A stretch of DNA of 64,000 nt from Ceratopteris richardii (Eukaryota > Streptophyta > Polypodiopsida > Polypodiales > Pteridaceae): positions 87,754,230 to 87,818,229 of the forward strand of contig CM035427.1 of the NCBI GenBank assembly GCA_020310875.1, given 5' to 3'. Below, in pieces: positions 1 to 12,480 of the stretch (position 1 is its first letter; every line of letters starts with the position of its first letter). Position numbers and translations under genes: made by a program. The notes beneath the pieces are model-generated. The model had not been told where the DNA came from and did not search any database. It saw only the letters and a list, made by a program, of their open reading frames with translations.

Positions 1-322
1 TAACTCTTATCATGGTAATTCAACTAGTGCTCTATATGAAGATAAGAAGGATAGGAAGCAGAAAGGAAAGAAGAAGGAAGAAGATGAAGAAGAGACTTCT
101 CAAGCCAACTTTACAAGCAAGAACAAGTGGAAAGGGAAGAAGAAAGGACCAAAGCAAGACAAAACCAAAGGTCAGAATGTTCAACCTTGTGCCATATGTG
201 ATAAGACCAACCACACCACTGATAATTGCTGGTTCAATGGGAAGACCCAGAAAGGAAGTGGAAGAGGTGGATATGGCAGCAATAGAGGCAGAGGTAGACA
301 CAACTTCAACAATAACAATAGA
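1..322 (+). mobile_element. Inverted Copia gag fragment
   Basis: This stretch reads on the plus strand as the C-terminal part of a Copia gag: a lysine/glutamate-rich linker, then a CCHC zinc knuckle (C-x2-C-x4-H-x4-C type) and a glycine/arginine-rich tail. The same sequence occurs on the minus strand at about 1947-2246 and 7230-7546. It therefore belongs to the family next door but lies in the opposite orientation. It meets minus-strand pol sequence at about 322/323, so it is a rearranged piece of the family, not a separate gene. It runs off the left edge of the window. Confidence 0.8.
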
Positions 323-2882
323 AATGCATCTATCTCTTCTTTCATGGCATTTTCCCAATTAGGTTTTCCCTTTGCCTCTTCATAGGTTGTCTTTTGCCAA
401 GTATATTGAATGCTTCGTAACAAATGTGGAATAATATCGATACCTTTCTGGTTGTTTCTTCTCTCTTGCTGATCTTCTAGGTGCTTGTTTGGAGCATTCT
501 CCAATCTCTTGCATCTTTGCTTTGCCTCTTGACTTCCATAGCTTGTAATCCTTTTCTCTTTCATCTTGGTCACAACATCTCTACTTGAAGTGAATTGCTT
601 GGTTCAAGGATTGAAGAACTTGTAACCCATCTCAATTGAATCATATCCAATAAACACTGCCTTTGTTGCCCTTTCATCTAGGTTACCTCTTATTCGTGAT
701 GGTACATAAACATAAGCTAAACAACCAAAAACCTTGCAATGTCCAAGACTAGGTTTTCTTCCATGTAATGTTTTATAAGGAGTCATATCTTTTAGTGATT
801 TGGATGGTAGTCTATTGACAAGGTACACAACAGTTGAAATAGCTTCTACCCATAGATAACGTGGCAACTTCTTCTCTTCAAGCATTGTTCGGGTTGATCC
901 AACCAATGTCTTGTTTCTCCTCTCTGCAAATCCATTTAGTTGAGGAGAGTACCTAGTAGTCACTTCCCTTTTGATACCTTTTTCCTGCAAGAACTCATCA
1001 AACTATTTGGAGAAGTATTCTCCCCCTCCATTAGATCTGAGCTTCTTTAGTGATCTTCCTGTATGATTCTTCACATGTGCAAGATACTTCTTGAAGCAAT
1101 CAAACACTTCATTCTTACTCTTGATAAAGTATAGAATAGTCCATCTACTATGGTCGTCAATAACTGAGACATAATACCTTGATCCTGCTAATGAAGGTTC
1201 TTGACTTGGTCCCCATACATCTGTATGTACTAAGTCCAATAAGTTGATATAGAAGTAGTCTTTGTGGTTGAATGGTTGTCTTTGTGCCTTTCGAATCTGA
1301 CAAGCATCACACCTGTTGATCATATATTGCTTTGATATGTTCAGCAGTCCTAGAACACTTTAATCCCTACATATATCCTTCAAGGTTCTTTCATTCACAT
1401 GAGCAAGTCTCTTATGCCACACTTCAAGCTCACTTAGGGTTTGAGACCCAAAGTTGAATAGAGCTATGTTCCTGGTTTCTCCTACTTCAAAAGTAAAGAG
1501 CCTACCATGCTTCTCACCTTGGGCTATCTTTTTGAAGCCTTGACATGGATCTTCCACAAAAGCTCCATGTTGGGTGAACCTAACTTGCAAGCCTTTTTCA
1601 ACTATTTGGCCTACACTTATTAGGTTTTTAGTGATAGTGGGTACATAGAGAACCTTACTCATAATGTTTGTCCTGCCATTGGAAGCTTTGACATTACCAA
1701 TCTTCTCCACATTGTCCTTCCTTTCATCGCTTGTTTGCACTTCATGTATATGCTTTGGACTTTCCAAATCAGATAGAAGAGCAATGTTGCCTGCAACATG
1801 ATTCGAACATCTTGAATCTATGTAGATCAAATGATCATCCTCTTTACCTTCTTTGTGGCTTAGATTCATAAGAAGCAATGAGTCTTCATGTGGTTGATCT
1901 TCTGAATAATTGTTGTAGTCCCTTCTATTATAGCTTCTATTGTTATTGTTGAAGTTCTATCCACATCTGCCTCTATTGCTGCCATATCCACCTCTTCCAC
2001 TTCCTTTCTGGGTCTTCCCATTGAACCAGCAATTCTGAGTGGTGTGGTTGGTCTTATCGCATATGGAACAAGGTGGAACATTCTGACCTTTGGTTTTGCC
2101 TTGCTTTGGTCCTTTCTTCTTCCCTTTCCACTTGCTCTTGCTTGTAAAGTTGGCTTGAGAAGTCTCTTCTTCATCTTCTTCCTTCTTCTTGCCTTTCTGC
2201 TTCTTATCCTTCTTATCTGCATATAGAGCACTAGTTGAATTACCATGATAAGAGTTACCTTCCTTTATGCTATTGTTGGATTCTTGATTGAAGAGTTGTC
2301 CAAGAAAGATGATGAAGTCTGGAGTTTGGACATCCATGATGAGATCATAAGCCGTCGTGAAGGATTTCCATTGCTTATCACTTCAAATGCCGTTGAGAAT
2401 TTGCCTCATGATGACCTCTTCTTCAATCAGCTCTCCAATGGATGCTAACTGATCCACAACCTCCTTGACCTTGGTAACAAACTCTATGATGGTTTGTCTA
2501 GGTGTCTTCTTCATTTGGTTGAACTCGTTCCAAAGATGATTCTTTCTTGCTTTGGTACTAGCACAAAAGAAAGTCTCAAGGGCATCCCAAGTCTCTTAGG
2601 ATGTCTTGCATCCTCTAATATGTGGTAATAGAAAGTCAAAGATAGAGTTCAGTATGTACGGCCTTGCTTGAGCATCCCTTGCACACCAAAGTGTGAGCTT
2701 ATCTATCTCCTCTTGTGTAGGCCCTCCTTTGGATGTTGGATAGGCATAGCTTCATCACCTGCTACAATTCCATAAAGATTTCTACCTTGCAAATAGGCCT
2801 CCATCGTGATTTGCCAAGCCGCATAGTTGTGTCGATCAAGCTTCTCGGTCATTGGGGGAAATCGGTGACCCATCTTGATCTA
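323..2882 (-). mobile_element. Copia element A, internal region (old, broken, left-truncated)
   Basis: This is the internal region of a Ty1/Copia LTR retrotransposon read right to left. Gag lies at about 1870-2880, with a CCHC knuckle near its end. The protease and GAG-pre-integrase part follows at about 1360-1870, and the integrase core at about 600-1320, recognised by the family motif QLNGxAERRNKTL. A remnant of the start of reverse transcriptase lies at about 330-573. The order gag-PR-IN-RT defines Copia. Several breaks are present and most of RT and RNase H is absent. Copy B, its tandem neighbour, is closely similar. Confidence 0.9.
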
Positions 2883-2894
2883 GCTCTGATACCA
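2883..2894 (-). other. Copia-A primer binding site (initiator tRNA-Met)
   Basis: The minus strand reads TGGTATCAGAGC, the classic plant Copia site complementary to the 3' end of initiator tRNA-Met. It lies one base inside the LTR end, which fixes the orientation of element A and its 5' LTR. Confidence 0.92.
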
Positions 2895-2895
2895 C

Positions 2896-3975
2896 TGAAA
2901 GAACTTGGAGAAGCTTGTGGAAGGTAGAAAAATGCATTTCTAAGCGATGACGTTTGCTCTATCCAACCGGCATAAGACCAGCCCTTGAGCTTATGGAGAC
3001 TCAAATAGACCTTATAGGCATGCGATAAGTGCAAAGAAACACACTATGTACTTTGGAGCATCAAGGAGAATAAGTCGATACAAAACAGATAGGTTCGCGG
3101 GTCAACTAGCTCAAAAAACTTACTATATATGGAAGAGACAATGAACTTCAAATGCCCATAGCCACCAGCGTGATTACAATTAGAAACAATCCTTTTATGG
3201 GAGTGATACACACGGGGTTGAGCATATAGAATGTTCAAAAGTATAGGGAATAAGCAAAATATGCTATAGGAATGATTGAGACATTCACAGGTGGTACTTC
3301 CTATTTTTTAGGAATATGTAGAGATTGAGCCCGAGACAGAAAAAACTCCAATTTCTCCCACTGTGCTGAATCAAATGCTTTAAAACTTTATAGTCATAGA
3401 CTAGACATGTATACCTTTCCAATGAGGCATCTTGCACTCAATTTGGAGCTCTGGGGAGAGAGTAGAACCCTTGACAAGATTACTATTGGCGAAAAGATGA
3501 TGCAGAGAATTGAAGGAGCAAGACAATGATGGTCACAAGTGTATGTATATTGCTTCCATGTAATGTACAAGTGATTTCAAGTCTTTATATAGACTCTAAG
3601 AGTGTTCCACGACTTCTACAAGTGAAATTTGAATTCAAATGAAGGTGGGAATGGTTGTTGGAGGGAATCAGTTCACTTCCCTACAATCTAAGAAAAGTGA
3701 AGATCTAGTTTGATCTAATTTTAGGTGATTTGATTGCTTGATTGAATGCAAATTCAACCACCACCAATTTGTGGAATTTGGGCTTTATCTTTCTACCTTT
3801 ACATGTGTAAAGCTCAAGGCTTTTGCAACGGTAAACGAACCATCAAAAATCTCTCAAAAAAATACAATAAATGAGCATAAGAAAAAGAACTCTCCAACGG
3901 ATATTCTTTCGACGCGATAGCCTTTGATGTAGATCAAATCTACCTCAAGCATAGTGTAAGCTTGATGTTCCAACA
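2896..3975 (-). repeat. Copia LTR-a, shared by elements A and B
   Basis: This LTR of about 1.08 kb runs on the minus strand from TGTTGGAAC (3975) to CTTTCA (2896). A polypurine tract, CTTGAGGGGGAGC, lies just before it at 3976-3988 and belongs to element B. A tRNA-Met primer site lies just after it and belongs to element A, so it is at once the 3' LTR of B and the 5' LTR of A. A minus-strand TATA box (CTATATAAAG) lies at about 3583-3592. LTR-b at 8197-9195 is homologous. In a 260-base stretch I compared by eye there are about 20 differences plus one length difference of about 80 bases, so these copies are not recent. Confidence 0.9.
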
Positions 3976-6900
3976 GCTCCCCCTCAAGCTAAAGTATGCT
4001 TGAGTCTTCATTCTCTGATAGGTTGAATACTTGCCATAGCTTTGAATCTACAAAGCTTTATGCCATCAAGTGCCTTTGTCATCATATCTGCTACTTGCTT
4101 TTCAGTAGGAACAAAAGAAATGTCAATCTCCTTTGCCATGAGTTTCTCCCTGATGAAGTGGTAATGGACTTTTATGTGCTTGGTTCTTGCATGGAAAATC
4201 GGATTTGCTACTAGATGCATGGAACTTACATTATCTCCAAATATGTGAGGTTTGGAACTCACAAGTCCCAAATCTGTGTACAGTGCTTTTAACCATATTG
4301 CCTCTTGAGTTGCTATGGTCAAGCCTCTGTACTCTGCTTCATGTGAGGGTAAAGCAACTGTTGGTTGCTTCTTGGAAATCCATGACACTAGCTTCGAACC
4401 TGCAAATGCTAAGTAACCAAATGTACTTTTTCTGTCATCCTTAGCTCCTTCCCAATCTGCATCTGAGTAGATTTTGATATCCAAATCTGAAGAGTAAGGA
4501 TAGAATATACCTTCCTTCATTGTACCTTTGAGATACTTAAGTACTCTCTTAGCCGCATCCATGTGTGGTCTTCTCGGTGAGTGCATGAACTCACTAAGCA
4601 CTCCCACACTATATGAGATGTCTACCCTTGTATGAGTAGCATATATCAAGCTACCTACCAAGCTTTGATATTCTTTTAGGTCTTCAATTTTCTCTCCTTC
4701 ATAAACACTTAGTTTATGATTCATCTCCAAAGGTGTACCTGTAGGTTTAGTGTTCTCCATTTTGAACTTGAGAAGAAGATCCTGAATGTATCTTCTTTGA
4801 GTCAAATACATTCCTTCATCTGTCTATATCACCTCCATACCTAGGAAATATGTGAGCTCACCTAGGTCACTAATTTTGGACTCCTCTTGCATGTGTCTCT
4901 TGATCCTTTGAATGCCATTTAGATCATCACCTGTCACAATAATATCATCTACATATACACATAGATACATAACCTCATTGTGATCCCTTTTGATGAATAG
5001 AGAAGGATCTGTGCTGCTAGCTTTGAACCCTTCAGCTTGAACATATGTAACCAACCTGTAATTCCAAGCTCTAGGAGCTTGTTTCTATCCATACAATGTT
5101 TTCTTAAGTCTGCAAACATAAGATGGATGATTAGGGTTTTCAAAACCTGGTGGTTGTGACATGTAAACCTCTTCACTTATCCAACCATTTAGGAATGCAT
5201 TTTTCACATCAAGTTGGAGGAGTCTCCAATTCCTTGCAGCAGCTACACTTATCAATGTCCTAATTGTAGTCATCTTTGCAACTGGTGAGAATGTTTCCTC
5301 ATAGTCTATACCATGAGTTTGTGAGCATCCTTTGGCAACTAATCTTGCCTTGTACCTGCAAATTGATCCATCTGAGTTTCTATTAACTTTATATACCCAT
5401 CTGCAACCAATTACCTTTTGATTCAGCGATATTGGAACCAAATCCCAAGTGTCCATTTCCCTCAATGCATTTATCTCTTCTTTCATGGCCTTTTCCCAAT
5501 TAGGGTTTCCCCTTGCCTCTTCATAGGTTGAGGGTTCCTCTGAAATAGAGTCTTTTGCCAAGTATATTGAATGATTCGTAACAAATGTGGAATCATATCC
5601 ATACCTTTCTGGTTACTTCTTCTCTCTTGTTGATCTTCTAGGTGCTTGTTTGGAGCATTCTCCAATCTCTTGCATCTTTGCTTTGCCTCTTGACTTCCAT
5701 AGCTTGTAATCCTTTTCTCTTTCATCTTGGTCATTGTCTGTATCACTTCTTGGATCCTGGACCTCTGTATCAGGCTTGCTTCCTAATTGATGAGAGTCAA
5801 AATCAAGATCATATGGTAGTGTTACCTTTTGTTTGTCTTCATCATACCAGGAACTTTGTTCTTCAAACACAACATCTCTACTTGTAGTGAATTGCTTGGT
5901 TGAAGGACTGAAGAACCTGTAAGCCATCTCAGTTGAATCATATCCAATAAACACTGCATTTGTTGCCCTTTCATCTAGCTTACCTCTTATTTGTGATGGT
6001 ACATGAACATAAGCTAAACAACCAAAAACCTTGCAATGTCCAAGACTAGGTTTTCTTCCATGCCATGCTTCATAAGGAGTCATATCTTTAAGTGATTTGG
6101 ATGGTAGTCTATTGACAAGGTACACAACAATTGAAATAGCTTCTGCCCATAGATAATGTGGCAACTTCTTCTCTTCAAGCATTGTTCGGGCTGATCCAAC
6201 CAATGTCTTGTTTCTCCTCTCTGCAATTCCATTTAGTTGAGGAGAGTACCTAGTATTCACTTCCCTTTTGATACCTTTTTCTTGCAAGAACTCATCAAAC
6301 TCTTTGGAGAAGTATCCTCCCCCTCCATCAGATCTGAGCTTCTTTAGTGATCTAGCTGTATGATTCTCCACATGTGCAAGATACTTCTTGAAGCAATCAA
6401 ACACTTCATTCTTACTCTTGATAAAGTATAGAACAGTCCATCTACTATGGTCGTCAATAAATGAGACATAATACCATGATCCTACCAATGAAGGTTCTTG
6501 ACTTGGTCCCCATACATCTGTATGTACTAAGTCCAATAAGTTGTTATGGATGTAGCCTTTGTGGTTGAATGGTTGTCTTTGTACTTTCCCAATCTGACAA
6601 GCATCACACTTGTTGATCATGTGTTGCTTTGATATGTTTGGTAGTCCTAGAACATTTTGATCCCTGCATATATCCTTCAAGGTTCTTTCGTTCACATGAG
6701 CAAGTCTCTTATGCCACACTTCAAGCTCGCTTAGGGTTTGAGACCCAATGTTGAATAGAGCTATGTCCCTGGTTTCTCCTACTTCAAAAGTGAAGAGCCT
6801 ACCATGCTTCTCACCTCAGGCTATCTTTTTGAAGCCTTGACATGGATCTTCCACAAAAGCTCCATGTTGGGTGAACCTAGCTTGCAAGCCTTTTTCAACT

Positions 6901-8183
6901 ATTTGGCCTACACTTATTAGGTTTTTAGTGATAATGGGTACATAGAGAACCTTACTCAGAATGTTAGTCCTACCATTGGAAGCTTTGACATTATCAATCT
7001 TCTCCACATTGTGCTTCGTGTCATCCCCTGTTTGCACTTCATGTCTATGCTTTGGACTTTCCAAATCAGATAGAAGAGCAACGTTGCCTCCAACATGATT
7101 CGAACATCCTGAATCTATGTAGAACAAATGATCATCTTCTTTACCTTAATCTTTGTGGCTTAGATTCATAAGAAGCAATGAGTCTTCATCTGGTTGATCT
7201 TCTGAATTATTTTTGTAGTCCCTTCTATTAAAACTTCTATTGTTATTGTTGAAGTTGTGTCCACCTCTGCCTCTATTGCTACCATATCCACCTCTTCCAC
7301 TTCCTTTCTAGGTCTTCCCATTGAACCAGCAATTCTAAGTGGTGTGTTTGGTTTTATTGCATATGGCACAAGGTTGAACATTCTGACCTTTGGTTTTGTC
7401 TTGCTTTGGTCCTTTCTTCTTCCCTTTCCACTTGCTCTTGCTTGTAGAGTTGGCTTGAGAAGTCTCTTCTTCATCTTCTTCATTCTTCTTGCCTCTCTGC
7501 TTTTTATCCTTCTTATCTGCATATAGAGCACTAGTTGAATTACCATGATAAGAGTTACCTTCCTTTATGCTATTGTTGGCTTCTTGATTGAAGAGTTGTC
7601 CAAGAAAGGTGTTGAAGTCTGGAGTTTGCACATCCATGATGAGATCATAAGCCGTCGTGAAGGATTGCCATTGCTTATCACTTTGAATGCCGTTGAGAAT
7701 TTGCCTCATGATGACCTCTTCTTCAATCAGCTCTCCAATGGATGCTAACTGATCTGAAACCTCCTTGACCTTCGTAACAAACTCTGTGATGGTTTGTTTA
7801 GGTGTCTTCTTCATTTGGTTGAACTCGTTCCAAAGATGATTCTTTCTTGCTTTGGTACTAGCAGAAAAGAAAGTCTCGAGGGCATCCCAAGTCTCTTGGG
7901 ATGTCTTGCATCCTCTAATATGTGGTAATAGAAAGTCAGAGATAGAGTTTAGTATGTACGACCTTGCTTGAGCATCCCTTGCACACCAAAGTGTGAGCTT
8001 ATCTGTCTCCTCTTGTGTAGGTCCTCCTTTGGATCTTGGAATAGGCCTAGCTTCATCACCTGCTACAATTCCATAAAGATTTCTACCTTCCAAATAGGCC
8101 TCCATCCTGATTTGCCAAGCCACGTAGTTTTGTCGATCAAGCTTCTTGGTCATTGAGGGAAATCCGTCATCCATGTTGATGTA
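3976..8183 (-). mobile_element. Copia element B, internal region (nearly full length, broken)
   Basis: This is the most complete Copia copy, flanked by an LTR on each side. Gag lies at about 7150-8170 (UBN2-type domain, then a CCHC knuckle), protease and GAG-pre-integrase at about 6720-7130, integrase at about 5650-6719, reverse transcriptase at about 4820-5560 and RNase H at about 4010-4440. Integrase shows CDACQIGK, the DDE-core context GPSQEP and QLNGIAERRNKTL. RT shows the Copia motifs CRWVYKVN and YVDDIIVTG. RNase H ends in the usual KHIKVHYHFIRE. A handful of breaks prevent a single polyprotein, so it looks dead. Confidence 0.93.
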
Positions 8184-8195
8184 GCTCTGATACCA
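8184..8195 (-). other. Copia-B primer binding site (initiator tRNA-Met)
   Basis: The minus strand reads TGGTATCAGAGC immediately inside LTR-b. This is the same tRNA-Met site and spacing as in element A. Confidence 0.92.
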
Positions 8196-8196
8196 T

Positions 8197-9195
8197 TGAA
8201 AGAACTTGGAGAAGCTTGTCGAAGGTAGAAAAATGCGTTTCAAAGCGATAACGTTTGGTCCATCCAACCAGCACAAGACCAGCCTTTGAGGTTATGGAGA
8301 CAAAACAGATAGGTTCACGGGTCGACTAGCTCAAAAAACTTACTATCTATGGAAGAGACAATGAACTTCAAATGCCCATAGTGACCAGCGTGATTACAAT
8401 TAGAAACAATCCTTTTATGGGAGTGATACACATAGGGTTGAGTGTATATAATGCACAAAAGTATAAGGAATAAGCAAAATATGCTATAGGAATAAATGCG
8501 ACATTCACCGGTGGTACTTCCTATTTTTCAGGAATATGTAGAGATTGACCCCGAGGTAGAAAAACTCCAAAATCTCCCACTCTGCTGAACCAAATGCTTT
8601 GCCAATTTATAGAAATAGAGTAGACACATATACCTTTCCAATGAGACATATTGTGCTCAATTTGGAGCTCTCAAAAGAGAGCAGTAGCCTATGCAAGATT
8701 ACTGTTGGCGAAGAAGATGATGTAGAGAATTGAAGGAGCAAGACAATGATGGTCACAAGTGTATGTATATTGCTTCCATGTAATGTACAAGTGATTTCAA
8801 GTCTTTATATAGACTCTAAGAGTGTTCCACGACTTCTACAAGTGAAATTTGAATTCAAATGAAGGTGGGAATGGTTGTTGGAGGGAATCAATTCACTTCC
8901 CTACAATCTAGGAAAAGTGAAGGTCTAGTTTGATCTACTTTTAGGTGATTTGATTGCTTGATTGAATGCAAATTCAACCACCAAAAATTCGTGGAATTTG
9001 GGCTCTATCTTTCTACCTTTACATGTGTAAAGCTCAAGGCTTTTACAATGGTAAATGAACCATCAAAAATCTCTCAGAAAAATGCAATAAATGAGCATAA
9101 GAAAAAGAACTCTTCAACGGATATTCTTTCAACGTGATAGCCTTTGATGTAGATCAAAACCACCTCAAGCAGAGTGTAAACTTGATGTTCCAACA
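8197..9195 (-). repeat. Copia LTR-b, shared by elements B and C
   Basis: This LTR of about 1.0 kb has TGTTGGAAC at 9195 and TTTCA at 8197 on the minus strand. It is homologous to LTR-a and has the same TATA box at about 8803-8812. A polypurine tract (9196-9208) on its right belongs to element C, and the primer site on its left belongs to B. This repeats the shared-LTR arrangement seen at LTR-a. Confidence 0.9.
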
Positions 9196-11738
9196 GCTCC
9201 CCCTTAAGCTAAAGTATGCTTGAGTCTTCATTCTCTGATAGGTTGAATACCTGCCATAGCTTTGAAGCTACAAAGCTTAATTCCATCAAGTGCCTTCGTC
9301 ATCATATCTGCTACTTGCTTTTTAGTAGGAACAAAAGACATGTCAATCTCCTTTGCCATGAGTTTCTCCCTGATGAAGTGGTAATGGACTTCTATGTGCT
9401 TGGTTTTCACATGGAAAATAGGATTTGCTGCTAGATGCATGGAACTTACATTATCTCCAAATATGTGAGGTTTTGAACTCACAAGTCCCAAATCTGTATA
9501 CAATGCTTTTAACCATATTTCCTCTTGCGTTGTTATGGTCAAGCCTCTATACTCTGCTTCAATTTAGGATAAAGCAACTGTTGGTTGCTTCTTGGAACTC
9601 CATTACACTAGCTGCGAACCTACAAATGCTAAGTAACCAGATGTACTTTTTCTATCATCCTTAGCTCCTGCCCAATCTACATCTAAGTAGATTTTGATAT
9701 CCAAATCTGAAGAGTAAGGATAGAATATACCTTCGTTGATTGTACCTTTGAGATACTTAAGTACTCTCTTAGCCCCATCCATGTGTGGTCTTCTCGGTGA
9801 GTGTATGAACTCACTAAGCACTCCCACACTATATGAGATGAGTGCCCTTGTATGAGTAGCATATATGAAGCTACCTACCAAGCTTTGATATTCTTTTAGG
9901 TCTTCAACTTTCGCTCCTTCATAAACACTTAGTTTATGATTCATCTCCAAAGGTGTACCTATAGGTTTAGTGTTCTCCATTTTGAACTTGAGAAGAAGAT
10001 CCTGAATGTATCTTCTTTTGAGTCAAATACATTCCTTCATCTGTGTATATCACCTGCATACCTAGGAAATATGTGAGCTCACCTAGGTCACTGATTTTGA
10101 ACTCCTCTTGCATGTGTCTCTTGATCCTTTGAATGCCATTTAGATCATCACCTCTCACAATAATATCATGTACATATACACATAGATAGATAACCTCATT
10201 GTGATCCTGTTTGATGAATAGATAAGGATCTGAGCTGCTAGCTTTGAACCCTTGATCTTGAAGATATGTAACCAACCTATAATTCCAAGCTCTAGGAGCT
10301 TGTTTCAATCCATACAATGCTTTCTTAAGGCTGCAAACATAAGATGGATGATTAGGGTTTTCAAAACCTAGTGGTTGTGACATGTATACCTCTTCACTTA
10401 TCCAACCATTTAAGAATGCATTTTTCACATCAAGTTGGAGAGGTCTCTAATTCCTTGCAGCAGCTACACTTATCAATGTTCTGATTGTAGTCATCTTTGC
10501 AACTGGTGAGAATGTTTCCTCATAGTCTATACCATGAGTTTGTGAGCATCCATTGGTAACTAATCTTGCCTTGTACCTGCAAACTGATCCATCTGAGTTT
10601 CTTTTAACTTTATATACCCATCTGCAACCAATTACATTTTGATTCGGTGATATTGGAACCAAATCCCAAGTGTCCATTTCCCTCAATGCATCTATCTCTT
10701 CTTTCATGGCCTTTTCCCAATTAGGGTTTCCCTTTGCCCCTTCATAGGTTGAGGGTTCCTCTGAAATAGAGTCTTTTGCCAAGTATATTGAATGCTTCGT
10801 AACAAATGTGGAATCATATCCATACCTTTGGTTGTTTCTTCTCTCTTGCTGATCTTCTAGGTGCTTGTTTGGAGCATTCTCCAATCTCTTGTATCTTTGC
10901 TTTGCCTCTTGAATTCCATAGCTTGTAATCCTTTTCTCTTTCATCTTGGTCATCGTCTGTATCACTTCTTGGATCCTAGACGTGTGTATCATGCTTGCTT
11001 CCTAATTGATGAGAGTCAAAATCAAGATCATATGGCAGTGTTACCTTTTGTTTGTCTTCATCATACCAGGACCTTTGTTCTTCAAACACAACATCTCTAC
11101 TTATAGTGAATTGCTTGGTTGAAGGATTGAAGAACCTGTAACCCATCTCAATTGAATCATATCCAATGAACACTGCCTTTGTTGCCCTTTCATCTACTTT
11201 ACCTCTTATTTGTGATGGTACATGAACATAAGCTAAACAACCAAAAACCTTGCAATGTCCAAGACTAGGTTTTCTTCCATGCCATGCTTCATAAGGAGTC
11301 ATACCTTGAAGTGATTTGGATGGTAGTCTATTGACAAGGTACACAACAGTTGAAATAGCTTCTGCCCATAGATAATGTGCCAACTTCTTGTCTTCAAGCA
11401 TTGTTCGGGCTGATCCAACCAATGTCTTGTTTCTCCTCTATGCAATTCCATTTAGTTGAGGAGAGTACCTAGTAGTCACTTCCCTTTTGATACATTTTTC
11501 CTGCAAGAACTCATCAAACTCTTTGGAGAAGTATTCTCCCCCTCCATCAAATCTGAGCTTCTTTAGTGATCTACCTGTATGATTCTCCACATGTGCAAGA
11601 TACTTCTTGAAGCGATCAAACACTTCATTCTTACTCTTGATAAAGTATATAACAGTCCATCTACTATGGTCGTCAATAAATGAGACATAATGCCTTGATC
11701 CTGCCAATGAAGGTTCTTGACTTGGTCCCAATACATCT
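9196..11738 (-). mobile_element. Copia element C, internal region (right-truncated, broken)
   Basis: This is the third tandem copy of the family. RNase H lies at about 9228-9545, reverse transcriptase at about 9960-10990 (CRWVYKVKRN, then the YVDDI-type region) and integrase at about 10980-11738. The Copia sequence stops at 11738, where an unrelated LTR begins with TGTTGGCAG. Gag, protease and the far LTR are not in the window. Several breaks are present. Confidence 0.9.
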
Positions 11739-12452
11739 TGTTGGCAGTGGTCAGGGCAGTCACGGACTTACAAGACAAGGAAGCCAACGAGAAGGGCCAA
11801 GTAGATAGAGCAGTCAATGTAGATATGGCAAATAGGCCTATCATTTTTCATGAAGCTGAAGGTCAAGGACAAGGTACAAGAGCACATCAAAGAGGTGGAC
11901 ACACAAGAAGAAGGAGCAAGTAGGGAGCTCCAGGTGTATGTCAAATTTTCAGAAGAAATCACTACAAAAATAGTGATTTTCATCAGTAAAAGCCATTGTA
12001 AATACCATTTCATATTATTGTAGCTCCATTTTGTGCAAGCCAAGGAGTCCTTGAGCTTGAGGAGCATTCGAAGTACCTACCTATCAATTTTCATATTTTT
12101 TAGACTCCTTTTGAGCCCTCAAATAAGCCCTAGAACCTAATTTTTAACTAGGTTGGACAGTAGGTCTAGACAGGGCCAAAGCTAGTCAAAAATATAAAAG
12201 AGCTAGAGAGCTCATTTTTGAGGTTAACTTGTTGTAGAATTGAACTTGTAAGAGCACTTTTGAGCAATCTAAAGAACTCCATTGTCTCTCTCTTTGTGCT
12301 TGCCTCGTGTGCGTGTGTGTGTGTGTATGTGTGTGCATGTTAGTGTGCTTCTCACTCACACACTTGTGCCATCACTTGTTCGAGGTCTTCATACCATCCT
12401 CACCTCTTCCCGGATTGACATTAAAGGAGGTGCTACTCATCACTGAGCTACA
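11739..12452 (+). repeat. 5' LTR of an Athila/Tat-like Gypsy element
   Basis: The sequence switches from Copia integrase to TGTTGGCAG at 11739 and ends in CA at 12452. Nine bases further on is a tRNA-Asp primer site. A TATA box (TATAAAAG) lies at 12193-12200 and a GT-rich microsatellite at about 12308-12340. About 714 bp is a plausible LTR length. The matching 3' LTR and the continuation of Copia-C were not found in the window, so the end coordinates rest on one copy. Confidence 0.75.
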
Positions 12453-12460
12453 CCAAATTT

Positions 12461-12480
12461 TGGCACCGTTGCCGGGGATC
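12461..12480 (+). other. Primer binding site complementary to tRNA-Asp
   Basis: TGGCACCGTTGCCGGGGATC matches the complement of the plant tRNA-Asp 3' end (TGGCGCCGTTGCCGGGGA...) with one difference. Athila and Tat Gypsy elements commonly use this primer. Confidence 0.85.
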
